Notes: generated by a model from the letters alone, not told the origin. Numbered from the stretch's first letter, positions 44,670-54,923 are shown. The stretch: DNA of 62,996 nt from Akkermansiaceae bacterium (GCA_947491475.1 CANLKN010000004.1:1-62996), one strand, 5' to 3'. Numbers and translations are program-made.

Positions 44670-47600
44670 TTGGCCAAGTTGGTGGATTCTGAAAATAGCA
44701 ATGAGACCTCGCCGTCATTCCCACGGCGTAAATCCCGCCGTTGGCTGCTGCTGGCTGCGCTGATGGTGGCCTTGCTTGGTGCGCTGGCATGGCTCAATGG
44801 CCCGGGTTTGCGCTGGCTCGCGCCCATAGCTGCTTCCCGTTTCCTCGAAAAATTGGGCATGCGCCCGAGCTTCGTGGTCGAGGGCAGCCTCAGCGGTGGC
44901 TTCACCATCAAAAGCCTCAAACTCTCATCGGATGGCTCTCTCGCCACCTTGTCGGTGGACCGCTTGAAGCCGCTCTATCAGTTTTCCGAACTGTTGCGCG
45001 GGCGCGTCCGGGGCATCGAGATCGATGGCGCGCATGTCGAACTCCGGCTGGGATTGAAAAAATCCGATGATAACAAGGAGCCGGCGGATCTGGAAAAAAT
45101 CGTGCAATCGTTGCGCCAGGCCCGCGGGCAAATTGTGCCGTTTTCCATCGTGGTTCGGGATCTCACCCTCAATGCCAGCCGTGACGGCAAGCCGGTGCTC
45201 ACATTGGGCAAAAGCTCGCTCGATCACGCGGCTGGCGCGGCGGATTTCAAGCTCTCCCTCGGCCCGCTCACCGATGCCTCCGGGCGCGAATGGCCTGCCC
45301 AACAAGCCACCCTCATTTGGGGCGCGGAGAAAATTCTGTTAGACCGGCTTGACCCGCTGCCGGGCGTGGGCTTGCGCGATGTGTTGGTGAGCCTGCCGGA
45401 AACCGGCGGCCCCGCGGCGGAATTGGAGCTGCATCTCAATGAAGCGGTGTTTGTGGTGAACGCCCCGCCCGGATTGTCATCCATCGGCATCGACTTGCGC
45501 GAGGGTCGTCTCGACAGCCGCTGGCTGGCCGAGCGCTTCGCATTGGAGCTTCCCGCCACCGCTGAACTGACATCGCTCTCGCTCACACTCGATGACTTGC
45601 TGCCCGATCCGGAAAACGCCACCGGCACCGCCGGTTTTTTGTTAGAAAATGTCGCTGCGGGGGACTGGATGGTTCCCGAGTTGAGTGTGGATCTGGGTTT
45701 GCAGGCGGACCAAGCGACGCTGGCGGCTAGCGGCCGGGCTCTGGACACGGGATTTTCGATTTCCGCCGGGGCTCCGCTGTCGCGTGAAGGCGGAGCATTC
45801 ACGCCCGGTGAGGTCCGCGGGCAATTCCAGGTGGAGGATGTGCCGGCGCTGGTTTCCTCCTTGTCCGCCCGCATCAAGGCGATCGATCCGCAGGCCACTG
45901 TGCCGCCATCGGTGATGGATGGCCAATTCACCCTTGCCTTGGAAAAACTCCGGCCCGCATCCGCGAAGGTTCAGCTGACATTGAAGCCGCTGGAAAAGGA
46001 TGAGGTGTCTGCCATCGCCGTGAATGCCCGCTGGCAGGACGACGGCCAGCTTGGCACTGATATAGAAATCGACGGCATGAAAGTCACGTCCGATTATGAT
46101 CTCACAAAATCCACCTACGTGGCGAAGGCGGCATTCGATGGTTTCAAAAGCGCGCGCATCGACCGCTGGTTGCAAATCTTCAAGGCGGGAACCCGCGGTG
46201 GTTATTCTCTAACAGGTAATTGGGAAGGCAGCGGCGGAATCAACAGCGCCACGCATCGCGGTGAATTGTCGTTGACGGAGATCAACTTCGCGCAGGATGG
46301 CCGTCCCCCGATCCAGGCGAGGGGGGATGTGTCATATAACTGGCCGGCGGGTTTTTTCACAGAGAATCTAACAATCCAAACTGCGGATCAGAAGGTCACG
46401 GCGGATGTCCGGCTGGCGAATGGCTTGTTAGAATTAAGCAAATTGCTGTGGTTGCAGGACGGACGGGAGATCGCCAAGGGATCGGCCGTTTTGCCGGCAC
46501 CGGAGGATTTCACGAAATGGCGCGAGACCCTGGCCCACGATACCCGTCCGCTGATGGTCGATGTGGAGTCGGGCGTGCTGCCCTTGGCGCTGCTCAAGGA
46601 CTGGCTGCCCGCCGCCGCGAAACTCGATCCGCGCTCGACCGGGCGTGTGAGTTTGAAAGTTTCCGGAAGCTATGCCGAACCGGAAATCGATGCCGTGTTG
46701 GAAGCGAAGGATCTGCGCTCGCCGGAACAAACGAATCTTCCGCCCGCGGATTTGCGCGTCGTGGTTTCCGCAAGGGACAATCAACTCAAGCTCGAAGGCA
46801 ATGCGACTTCGCCGGATTTGCCGGCTGCCACCCTCACGGCATCGATGCCGTTCCGCCCCGCCGCATGGGCGGAAACCCCGGGCTCGGTGCTGGAGGAAAA
46901 CCTCACCGCGCGGGTCGATCTGCCACGGCTGGATCTGGCGAGATATGCATCCTTGGTGCCAGTGTCCCGGAGACTTGCGGGCGTGCTCACCGGCCACATC
47001 GAAGTGGCGGGAGTGGTGGGCAAGCCGGTGATGAAAGGATCGCTCGCGCTCAGCAATGGCATGCTTGAGTTGAAACAAGAGCAGGTTCCCTTGTTCACCG
47101 GCATCGCCGCCACTGCGGATCTCACGCTGGATCGCGTGGTGCTGCGCGAGTTGCGCGCCGATGTCGCCGGCGGCAGCTTGCGCGGCTCGGGTTCGCTGGA
47201 GATAAGTGATGGCAAACCGGGCAATCTGGATTTCCGCCTCATCGGCAGACATGTGCCGGTGTTGCGGAACGAATCAATGATCGTGCGCACCCACGCCGAC
47301 CTGCGCCTGGCAGGCGCTTATGAGACGGCCTCTCTAACAGGCACGGTCTCGGTGGTGGACAGCTTGTTTTACCGCGACATCGAGATCCTGCCGATCGGTG
47401 TGCCTTTCACCACGCCCAACGCCGCGGCCCTGCCGCGGATCGATCCGCCGCCGAATCCCGCCGCGCGTCTGCCGGAGCCATTCGCCTCATGGCCGCTGGA
47501 CCTGCGAGTGCGCACGGAAAGGCCGTTTCTCATTCGTGGAAATTTCGCTTCCGGCAGGGTGGAGGGAGATTTGCGACTGAGCGGAACTTTGGGCGTGCCG

Positions 47601-48140
47601 CTGCCGAATGGCGAGGTGCGCATCCGGGATCTGCGAGCCGCCCTTCCATTCAGCACACTCACGGTAAAATCCGGCATCTTGCGATTCACTCCGGAAACCG
47701 GCTTCGATCCGCTGCTTGAAATCCGCGGCACTTCAAATCCGCGACCCTACCGGGTGAATGGTTATGTCTATGGCCGGGCCTCGGACCCTCAACTCGTGCT
47801 GACCTCCTCGCCGCCGCTGCCGGAAAATGAGATCATGACCTTGCTGGCTACCGGCACCACCACCAGCGGCCTGGAGAACCCGCAGGCGGCATCGTCGCGG
47901 GCGATGCAGCTACTCGCCGAGGAGTTGCGCCGCGGCCGCTTCGGTGTGGGTCGCCAGTTGCGGCCCTTGCTCGGCCTGCTCGACCGCGTGGATTTCACTT
48001 TGGCCGAGGCTGATCCCTACTCGAACGATTCCTACTCCACTGCCATGCTTTCCATCACCGACCGCTGGTATCTTTCAGCTGGCATCGGACAGGAAGGCGA
48101 CTCGCGTTTCCTTGTCATCTGGCGACTTACTTTCCACTGA
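44670..48140 (+). CDS. tamB: TamB-like translocation and assembly module protein
   Basis: A 1156-residue protein with one N-terminal membrane anchor (WLLLAALMVALLGALAWL), a long beta-rich AsmA/TamB body and the C-terminal DUF490/TamB domain (RIDPPPNPAARLPEPFASWP, GDLRLSGTLGVPLPNGEVRI, LTSSPPLPENEIMTLLATG). TamB spans the periplasm and is linked to outer-membrane protein assembly and phospholipid transport between membranes. The start is uncertain: TTG at 44670 opens the frame and a GTG lies four codons later; no in-frame ATG occurs before the membrane anchor. The tamA-like gene overlaps its stop (TGATG). Three words of the dispersed type YCTAACAR cluster at 46209-46431. Confidence 0.9.
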   Translation: MAKLVDSENSNETSPSFPRRKSRRWLLLAALMVALLGALAWLNGPGLRWLAPIAASRFLEKLGMRPSFVVEGSLSGGFTIKSLKLSSDGSLATLSVDRLKPLYQFSELLRGRVRGIEIDGAHVELRLGLKKSDDNKEPADLEKIVQSLRQARGQIVPFSIVVRDLTLNASRDGKPVLTLGKSSLDHAAGAADFKLSLGPLTDASGREWPAQQATLIWGAEKILLDRLDPLPGVGLRDVLVSLPETGGPAAELELHLNEAVFVVNAPPGLSSIGIDLREGRLDSRWLAERFALELPATAELTSLSLTLDDLLPDPENATGTAGFLLENVAAGDWMVPELSVDLGLQADQATLAASGRALDTGFSISAGAPLSREGGAFTPGEVRGQFQVEDVPALVSSLSARIKAIDPQATVPPSVMDGQFTLALEKLRPASAKVQLTLKPLEKDEVSAIAVNARWQDDGQLGTDIEIDGMKVTSDYDLTKSTYVAKAAFDGFKSARIDRWLQIFKAGTRGGYSLTGNWEGSGGINSATHRGELSLTEINFAQDGRPPIQARGDVSYNWPAGFFTENLTIQTADQKVTADVRLANGLLELSKLLWLQDGREIAKGSAVLPAPEDFTKWRETLAHDTRPLMVDVESGVLPLALLKDWLPAAAKLDPRSTGRVSLKVSGSYAEPEIDAVLEAKDLRSPEQTNLPPADLRVVVSARDNQLKLEGNATSPDLPAATLTASMPFRPAAWAETPGSVLEENLTARVDLPRLDLARYASLVPVSRRLAGVLTGHIEVAGVVGKPVMKGSLALSNGMLELKQEQVPLFTGIAATADLTLDRVVLRELRADVAGGSLRGSGSLEISDGKPGNLDFRLIGRHVPVLRNESMIVRTHADLRLAGAYETASLTGTVSVVDSLFYRDIEILPIGVPFTTPNAAALPRIDPPPNPAARLPEPFASWPLDLRVRTERPFLIRGNFASGRVEGDLRLSGTLGVPLPNGEVRIRDLRAALPFSTLTVKSGILRFTPETGFDPLLEIRGTSNPRPYRVNGYVYGRASDPQLVLTSSPPLPENEIMTLLATGTTTSGLENPQAASSRAMQLLAEELRRGRFGVGRQLRPLLGLLDRVDFTLAEADPYSNDSYSTAMLSITDRWYLSAGIGQEGDSRFLVIWRLTFH

Positions 48141-50134
48141 TGACTGCGACCAGGATCATGATCGTGTGGATGCTGGCCTGCCTGGTGGCTGGCGCGGAGA
48201 CGCGTGTGAGCATCACCGGCATGCAGCGCAAGAGCGCGGCGCAGGTGCTCGAGTTAATGGGCGACCGCCTCGAGCATGTGAAAGCATCACCCGCCATTCC
48301 ACCGCTTGCGGATGACGCCGCCTTCATGCTGCGCCGCATCTTGCGAAATGACGGCTATGCCGACGTGCAGGTCGATTGGAGAATCCGCAATCCCCAGGAA
48401 ATCACGCTCATCATCAACGAGGGCAGGCGTTTGTCACTGGGCAGGGTGACTGTTGATGGTATCGACAATCAGAGTGCCCGCCGTCTGGTGCGGATCTATG
48501 CCGCACCAGCGGAAAGAAACCGCTCCTTCGCCCTGGGAGCGCCGCCGTTCCGTGAAGAGGATGTGGCGACCGGTCTCGCCAACATCCGTCAGGAACTCAA
48601 CTCACGCGGCCATTGGTCGGCCGAAGCAGATATCATATCTCGTGCAATTGACAACTCCGGCAGGGTGGATCTCGCCATCCAAGTGAAACCCGGCACGCGC
48701 TACCGCATCGGCGAACCAGTGGTGCGAAGCGTCGATGGCCGCGGCGTGAAACTCACCGGCGGCGCGGTGCGACCGTTCACTGGCCGGCCAGCGACCACTG
48801 CCAATCTCAATGAGATGCGCAAGGCGGCGGAGCAACGCGCGGTGAGCCGCGGTTATCCTGCGGCGCAGATCCGGATGGGACGCAGTTTGGTGAATGGCAA
48901 CTTCATTCCGGAGTTGGACGTGGACCTCGGCACGCGCGTGCGGCTCAACGAAGTGAACATCATCATCACCGGGGAAAAGCAGACCAGGGAGGAGCGGATT
49001 CGCTCACGCCTGCGCGGCATGGAAGGTGATTGGTATGACGAAGGTGCCATGAACGAGCGGCTGCGCGAGTTCCTCTCCACCGGGGCCTTCCAATCGGCCC
49101 GGGTCGAGACCCAAACCGCCGGACACCGCTTGGTGGATGTCACCCTGCACTTCGAGCAAACCCGCGCCCGCGAGGTGAGCCTTGCGGCCGGTTTCGGCAG
49201 CTATCAGGGGTTCATCACCCGCGCGACTTATGCCGACCGCAATCTGGCAGGCAATCTGTGGGGGCTGAATTCCGGAATCGAGATCAGCAGCCGCGGCGTG
49301 CTTGGCGATGTGCGCGTCACTGATCCATGGGTGGGTGGCCATGATGTCGCGGCGACCTCGCGCGCCTATGCCATGATTTACGGACGTGAGGGATATAATA
49401 CTTATGAAAGTGGCCTCGAAGGCTGGCTGAACTGGGAGTTCGGCGATCACTACGGCCTCGAACTCCTGCTCGGCACATCGATTGTCAACCTCACCAGCGA
49501 TGGTCTGCCAAGCTCGGCACTAGGCGAGACCGTCTATGGCCACCCGCGTCTGCGGCTCACACAGACGCTCGATTTCCGGGATAATAAGATCCTGCCAAAG
49601 AGCGGCTGGCATCTGCAAAACCCTCTGCAAATCGGCGCGGCCGTCGGCGATGATTCCACGTCCTATGTAATGACTGGCATCTCCGGCGGTTGGTTTCACC
49701 GACTCAGCCGTCAATATGAGGTTGGCATCGGCGGCGAGTGCCGGGTGCTGGTGCCTTCCGGCGATGGAGGCGACCTGCCAATCGACATGCGGCTCTTCAA
49801 CGGCGGCCCGCGCAGTGTGCGCAGTTTCCCCGAGCGTGAGCTTGGTCCCTCGGTAAACGGCTATGCCACGGGCGGCGAGTTCATGTGGAATACCAACCTC
49901 GAAGTGATCCGAAACATCGGCCAGGCGCTCAATGCCGTGGCCTTCTTTGATGCCGGCGCGCTTTCCAGATATCATGAGGACGCCGGCTCCGCGGATGTCG
50001 AACTCGCCGCCGGTCTCGGTCTGCGACTCAACCTGCCGATCGGACCGGTGCGCCTCGAATACGGCTACAACCTCACGCGGGATGGAGGCGAACCTGCCGG
50101 GACCCTGCACTTCGCCATCGGCAGCGCTTTCTAA
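48140..50134 (+). CDS. tamA: TamA/BamA-like Omp85 outer-membrane protein
   Basis: A 664-residue Omp85 protein: signal peptide (about 1-19), about three to four POTRA units (LSLGRVTVDGIDNQSARRLV, RIGEPVVRSVDGRGVKLTGG, RLNEVNIIITGEKQTREERI) and a C-terminal beta-barrel (about 335-664; AAGFGSYQGFITRATYADRN, LRLTQTLDFRDNKILPKSGW, PRSVRSFPERELGPSVNGYA) ending in Phe. RSFPERELGP corresponds to the conserved VRGF/Y motif region, and GPVRLEYGYNL to the last strands. Its pairing with tamB by a TGATG overlap argues for TamA rather than BamA. Confidence 0.9.
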   Translation: MTATRIMIVWMLACLVAGAETRVSITGMQRKSAAQVLELMGDRLEHVKASPAIPPLADDAAFMLRRILRNDGYADVQVDWRIRNPQEITLIINEGRRLSLGRVTVDGIDNQSARRLVRIYAAPAERNRSFALGAPPFREEDVATGLANIRQELNSRGHWSAEADIISRAIDNSGRVDLAIQVKPGTRYRIGEPVVRSVDGRGVKLTGGAVRPFTGRPATTANLNEMRKAAEQRAVSRGYPAAQIRMGRSLVNGNFIPELDVDLGTRVRLNEVNIIITGEKQTREERIRSRLRGMEGDWYDEGAMNERLREFLSTGAFQSARVETQTAGHRLVDVTLHFEQTRAREVSLAAGFGSYQGFITRATYADRNLAGNLWGLNSGIEISSRGVLGDVRVTDPWVGGHDVAATSRAYAMIYGREGYNTYESGLEGWLNWEFGDHYGLELLLGTSIVNLTSDGLPSSALGETVYGHPRLRLTQTLDFRDNKILPKSGWHLQNPLQIGAAVGDDSTSYVMTGISGGWFHRLSRQYEVGIGGECRVLVPSGDGGDLPIDMRLFNGGPRSVRSFPERELGPSVNGYATGGEFMWNTNLEVIRNIGQALNAVAFFDAGALSRYHEDAGSADVELAAGLGLRLNLPIGPVRLEYGYNLTRDGGEPAGTLHFAIGSAF

Positions 50135-50135
50135 C

Positions 50136-51311
50136 ATGTGTCCGCAAGCCGACAGCCGTGCCGCATCCGCCATCTTCCGAGCTTTCGGTGGATCGAGAAA
50201 ACCATGCCTTGCCGAAGCCTGCCACCACTGCACAGGGCGCGACATGCATTTGGCGGAACAGCGGTTTCTATCACTATGGATACCGCTCACCGTGTGGGTG
50301 GCTACGGGTGCGGTATTGGGCCGCTGGCTGGCCATGCCCATGGCCATGTTGGCAGCGATCCCCACCGGATTCATCGTGCTCAGCTTGCTGCCGCTGGCAC
50401 TCGGCGGCAGGACGCCCGTGGCGCAGTGGCGCATCTGGCTGCTTGCCTGCACGTTGTGGGCGGTGTTCCACCACGAGGCGGGTGCGATCACCGGATGGTT
50501 TGCGTGGTCGTGGATCGCCCTGTTCCTGTTGAATGCCATGGCCTGTCTCTGGCTGGGGCTTCGGAAATTTTCCGGGTTGCTTGAAACACCAGCCATTGCC
50601 TTTCGTTTGGCAGCATTCATCGACCTCCATCTGCTGGCAATCGCCGCAGGTTGGTTCTTTGGCTGGTCGTGGGCCATCGCCGGTGGCGCGCTGATTGCGG
50701 CATGCTATTGCCTCGCCGTGCTGCGCCCGTCCTGCCAGTGGCTCGGACCGGTGCGCCTCACCACCGGCGACCATTCGCTTCTCATCACCATCGACGACGG
50801 CCCGGACCCGCATGACACACCGCTCCTGCTGGACTTGTTAGATAAACATCAGGCCAAAGCCGTGTTTTTCATGATCGGGGAAAAAGTGCGCCGGCATCCC
50901 GAACTCGCACGCGAGGTGCTGCGCCGCGGCCATGAGATCGGCAACCACACCATGACTCATCCGCAAGCCGGTTTCTGGTGCGCCGGACCGTCGCGGACGC
51001 GCCGCGAGATCGCCGATTGCCAGCGGGCGGTCGAGGAAGCCACCGGCTTCACTCCCCGGCTTTTCCGCGCTCCGTGCGGCCACCGCAATCTTTTCACCCA
51101 TCCGATCGCCCGCGAGCACAGCCTCGAGGTGATGGCGTGGTCGCGCCGCGGCTTCGATGCGGTGGAAGCGGATGCCACCAAGGTGCTCAAGCGGATTCTA
51201 ACAAAAATCGAACCGGGCGATATCCTGCTCGTCCACGAGTCCACACCCATCGCGGTGGAGGTGATGGAGGGCGTGCTGCAAGGCACCGGCCGCTTGCTGT
51301 CGAAACACTGA
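50136..51311 (+). CDS. Membrane-anchored polysaccharide deacetylase (NodB domain)
   Basis: The catalytic C-terminal half (about 205-385) has all NodB motifs: LLITIDDGPDPHDTPLLLDL (first Asp pair), GHEIGNHTMTHP (metal His pair), RLFRAPCGHRN and GDILLVHESTP. These enzymes remove N- or O-acetyl groups from cell-wall or surface glycans. The N-terminal half has about five hydrophobic segments, so the protein sits in the inner membrane. The start is unsure: ATG 50136 lies right after the tamA stop and adds a Cys/His-rich leader (CLAEACHHCTGRD); ATG 50244 has a better purine-rich site (CAGGGCG) and gives a 355-residue form. It may share the tamBA transcript. Confidence 0.85.
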   Translation: MCPQADSRAASAIFRAFGGSRKPCLAEACHHCTGRDMHLAEQRFLSLWIPLTVWVATGAVLGRWLAMPMAMLAAIPTGFIVLSLLPLALGGRTPVAQWRIWLLACTLWAVFHHEAGAITGWFAWSWIALFLLNAMACLWLGLRKFSGLLETPAIAFRLAAFIDLHLLAIAAGWFFGWSWAIAGGALIAACYCLAVLRPSCQWLGPVRLTTGDHSLLITIDDGPDPHDTPLLLDLLDKHQAKAVFFMIGEKVRRHPELAREVLRRGHEIGNHTMTHPQAGFWCAGPSRTRREIADCQRAVEEATGFTPRLFRAPCGHRNLFTHPIAREHSLEVMAWSRRGFDAVEADATKVLKRILTKIEPGDILLVHESTPIAVEVMEGVLQGTGRLLSKH

Positions 51312-51494
51312 TTTGGATCACAAGTGATGCAGCCAAAGGTGATCCGTATCGCTCCTGATGGCCCGATCATGATTGCGCGCGTCACGGGAAAGGGCGCGCA
51401 GAATTTTGACAATCCAAGCAGCTGAAAAGGAACTTTTTTCTTTGTTCATCGGTGTCCATCTATGGTTCGTTTCTCTTTTCAGCATCACTCCGCC

Positions 51495-52265
51495 ATGTCC
51501 CGCTTCCGTCCATGCATCGACCTCCACCAGGGAAAGGTGAAACAAATCGTCGGCGGCAGCCTGCGCGACGCGGGCGCGGGGCCGGTTGAAAATTTCGTTT
51601 CAGACAAGCCATCCGAGTGGTTTGCGAAAATCTTCCGCAATGATCAACTCACCGGCGGCCACGTCATCAAACTTGGCCCCGGCAATGAAGCGGCGGCCCG
51701 CGCGGCGCTCGCGGCATGGCCGGGCGGCCTTCAGATCGGCGGCGGCATCACGCCTGCCAACGCCAGCGAGTGGCTTGATGCGGGTGCCAGCCATGTGATC
51801 GTCACCTCCGCTTTGTTTGATGCGGACGGAAACTTTCTCACGGAAACCCTCGATCAATTGGTCAAATTCATCGGCGCGGAAAAACTCGTCATTGATCTTT
51901 CCTGCCGCCGGACGTCGCATGGCTGGACCGTGGCAATGAACCGCTGGCAGACGCTAACGGAATTGGAGGTCACCCCCGCCACGCTCGACCGCCTTGCGCC
52001 GCATTGTGCCGAGTTTCTCATCCACGCCGCCGATGTTGAGGGCCTCTGCCGCGGCATCGATGCGGAACTTGTTTCCCTTTTGGGAAGTTGGGGAAAAATC
52101 CCAGTCACCTACGCCGGCGGCGCGGCAACCATGGATGACGTGTTCTTGGTGGACAGTGCCGGGCAGGGCCGGGTGGACGTCACCGTCGGCAGCGCGCTGG
52201 ATCTTTTCGGCGGCAAGAGCCTGTGCTACCGCGATCTCGTCGCCTGGAACCGCCGCGCCGGGTGA
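51495..52265 (+). CDS. hisA: HisA, eukaryotic-type (ProFAR isomerase)
   Basis: A 256-residue TIM barrel. FRPCIDLHQGKVKQIVGGSL is the N-terminal signature of the fungal/plant type (His6/HISN3), which also occurs in some bacteria. GGLQIGGGITPANASEWLD, SHVIVTSALFDADG and the closing VTYAGGAATMDDVFLVDSA with VDVTVGSALDLFGG are the phosphate-binding and catalytic loops. HisA opens the ribose ring of ProFAR in histidine synthesis. No other his genes are nearby. I chose the ATG at 51495 (MSRFRP) rather than 51462, which adds an unrelated leader. Confidence 0.9.
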   Translation: MSRFRPCIDLHQGKVKQIVGGSLRDAGAGPVENFVSDKPSEWFAKIFRNDQLTGGHVIKLGPGNEAAARAALAAWPGGLQIGGGITPANASEWLDAGASHVIVTSALFDADGNFLTETLDQLVKFIGAEKLVIDLSCRRTSHGWTVAMNRWQTLTELEVTPATLDRLAPHCAEFLIHAADVEGLCRGIDAELVSLLGSWGKIPVTYAGGAATMDDVFLVDSAGQGRVDVTVGSALDLFGGKSLCYRDLVAWNRRAG

Positions 52266-52414
52266 TGGATTATCCGTCCGGCAACACACAGGATGAACCG
52301 GTGCGGCGCGGGCTGCCCACTGCGAGCCTCAGCTGGCAGACCCGACCTTTCAAATCCGGTTGCTTCAGCCCGGATACCATGCGCAGCTTCGACCGCAAAA
52401 TGTTCTTCCTCTGA
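52265..52414 (+). CDS. Small hypothetical ORF after hisA
   Basis: ATG at 52265 overlaps the hisA stop (TGATG) and opens a 49-residue frame (MDYPSGNTQDEPVRRGLP, ending in FDRKMFFL). The overlap is typical of translational coupling, but the sequence has no recognisable domain, so it may be spurious. Confidence 0.25.
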   Translation: MDYPSGNTQDEPVRRGLPTASLSWQTRPFKSGCFSPDTMRSFDRKMFFL

Positions 52415-52522
52415 TTCAAATGCCTGGCTCCCTGCCATCATTGGCAATCAACATTTTACCGCTTGATTTACGCGGAAGCATACAGACTTGCATCTCTCAT
52501 TCTGGCTGGGGAGCATCCTGTT

Positions 52523-54923
52523 ATGGACACGTGCAAATCGTTGATCACCCTTTTTCCGGCCATTTGGCTCACGCCGTCGGTTGATTCGCCAGCTTACGGG
52601 CAAAAGCGGATTTTTCACCGCAAAATCCGCGCGTCAGCCATTGCGTCATTGCTCCTGGCATGCTCCTCGGCCGTCCTGCTGTCCGCCGCGCCGGTGGCCG
52701 CAGATCTCCGGGTGAACGATCTGCGGGAACCGCTTGTCTTCGATCATTTTCCGCTCCGGTTCTCGTGGAAAGTCAGTGGCGACCCGAAGGCCAGCCAGAG
52801 TGCCTATCAAATCGAGCTGCGGCGGCGGGATGTTGCCGCGCAGGAAAGCGGCCGGCTGTGGGACTCGGGCAGGGTCGAAAGCGCGATCAACCGCCGCATC
52901 GGATACACCGGGCCCGCGCTCAAGAGCCGCGAGTTGCTTGCCTGGCGAGTGCGGCTTTGGGATCAAAATAGCGCCGAAGGCCCGTGGTCCCCGTGGATGG
53001 ATTTCGAGACAGGCCTCCTTGACTCCACCGATTGGGCTGCGGCGAAGTGGATCGGGTGCGACCGCGACATGGCCGCTGGCGAAACGGCTCCGGCCGATGT
53101 CATGGGACCGTGGATCTCCGGTCCCAAGGGGGAAAAGAGCAGCCGTTTTGTGCTCGATTTCGACTTGCCCGACAAACCGGTGGTCTGGGCGCTCGGCTGG
53201 TGGGGGGTGAACCGGCCCGCCGGGCATGTGGGTTTGATGGCCAATTTGCGCACAATGCAGGGGGAACTCCGGCGCAATGCCTCGCAGATGGCGCGCGGAG
53301 GCACCGGAGGATTCCACGAACTTTCTTTTGTCCTGGCACCCGGCAAATCCAACCGCTTGGAGCTGATTTTCAAGAACCCTCCCCCGAATGTGAGCGCGTC
53401 CGTGGGCATGCACATCGTGTTTGCCGATGGCAGCGAGCAAATCATCCGCTCCGGTGAGAATTGGCAGGCCGTGGTCGGCGGAGCGAAAAGCGTGCCCGCC
53501 CGCGTAGTGGCGGCTTATGGCAAAGAGGCCGGCGGCCTGGCGACCATCCTTGCCACACCCCGCCTGCCGCCGATCCGCATCGGCACGGATTTCGAGGTGA
53601 AACCCGGTCTCAAGCGGGCACGCCTCTATCTGTGCGGGCTGGGCTGGAACCATCCGCTCATCAACGGACAGCGCACCGATGATCACGTTTGGTCGCCCGC
53701 CCAGACGGATTACGAGGAATTCGCGTTTTACGAGACACGCGACGCGACCTCCTTGCTGCGCGAGGGACAAAACCGCCTCGACGTTCTTCTCGATGCGGGA
53801 TGCTTTCACGATTCCGGCGGTTTCGGTGCGGTGCGGTCTTACGGCCGTCCGGGGCTGATTGCGAGGCTGGCCCTCGACTATGCCGATGGGACCACCCGGT
53901 GGGTCGATTCCGGCCCGAATTGGAAATGGGCGTCGAGCGAAATCACCCAGTCGAACCTCTACCAAGGCGAGTGGGTGGATTTCCGCAAAATCGAAACGGA
54001 GGAATGGCGGCCGGTCCAGATGCTTGAACCGCTCAGTCCGCGTCTCATCGCATCGGACATCCCGCCCGTGCGAGTGATGCAAACCATCGCGCCTAAGAAG
54101 GTCCAGTCCATCGGCCCGAAGTCATGGTTGGTCGATTTCGGCGAGATGATGAATGGTTGCCGGACATGCCCGCGCGCAGGCGGAAAAAATCCACGCGACG
54201 ATCCTTTCATTTCATGACAAGGAAAACTCGCGTTTCGGCAACGGGGCCGAAATGAGTCTGGCGCTGGCCTTCGGCGTGTTTGAGGACGATCCGGAAGAAG
54301 AAAAGCGCCTCGCCGCCTCGCTGGCACGGCATTACCGCGAGCGCGGCCACATCTGGGATGGCGGCTTTCTCGGCCACGAAATTTATCCGCAGTTGTCCCG
54401 CAACGGCTACGTCGGCGATGCGCTCAAAACCTTGACCAACACGGCTGGTGCCGGGCCCGCGCGGTCCATCAAACTCCACGATGCAACAACCTTCCATGAG
54501 GCCTACCACATGGAAAAAGACGTGCAGATGCGGCAGGGACTTAACTTCATCGTCCACTCGCATCCGGCGGCATGGTTGGTCACCGACCTCGCCGGCATCC
54601 GCCCCGATTCCACCGTGCCGCACGGCAGGAAACTGCTGCTCGCCCCAGCCATCCCCGCCAGCGGCGAGCCGACCCGCGTTTCCGCCGAACTCGAAACACG
54701 CCAAGGCAGCGCCATCAGCACCTGGCAGCGCGCCGACAACGGAGCCGTCACGTGGTCGTTCACCGTCCCACCGAACACTGCCGCCACGGTGGCCCTGCCG
54801 GAGGGCGCAAAGAACATCCGGATCAACGGAGAACCTGCCGACCCCGCTTCCCTCGTCGGCAAGACCTTCGGACCGGGTGCCTGCGAAATGACCTTTCAGC
54901 TTGCGCCTGCCGGTGATCAATGA
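52523..54923 (+). pseudogene. GH78 alpha-L-rhamnosidase with an internal out-of-frame deletion
   Basis: The N-terminal part (ATG 52523 to about 54160, roughly 545 residues) has a membrane-type leader, an Ig-like domain (VNDLREPLVFDHFPLRFSWK) and the GH78 N-terminal beta domains (RARLYLCGLGWNHPLINGQR, FHDSGGFGAVRSYGRPGLIA), up to WLVDFGEMMNG. The expected continuation (VDFGQNMAGW and the catalytic barrel with the DERLGW motif) is missing. From about 54165 the family sequence resumes in another frame (AEKIHATILSF, NSRFGNGAEMSLALAFGVFE, then the C-terminal beta domain to TGA at 54921-54923). The first frame ends at 54217 after a short garbled tail. Catalytic function is lost. Confidence 0.8.
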
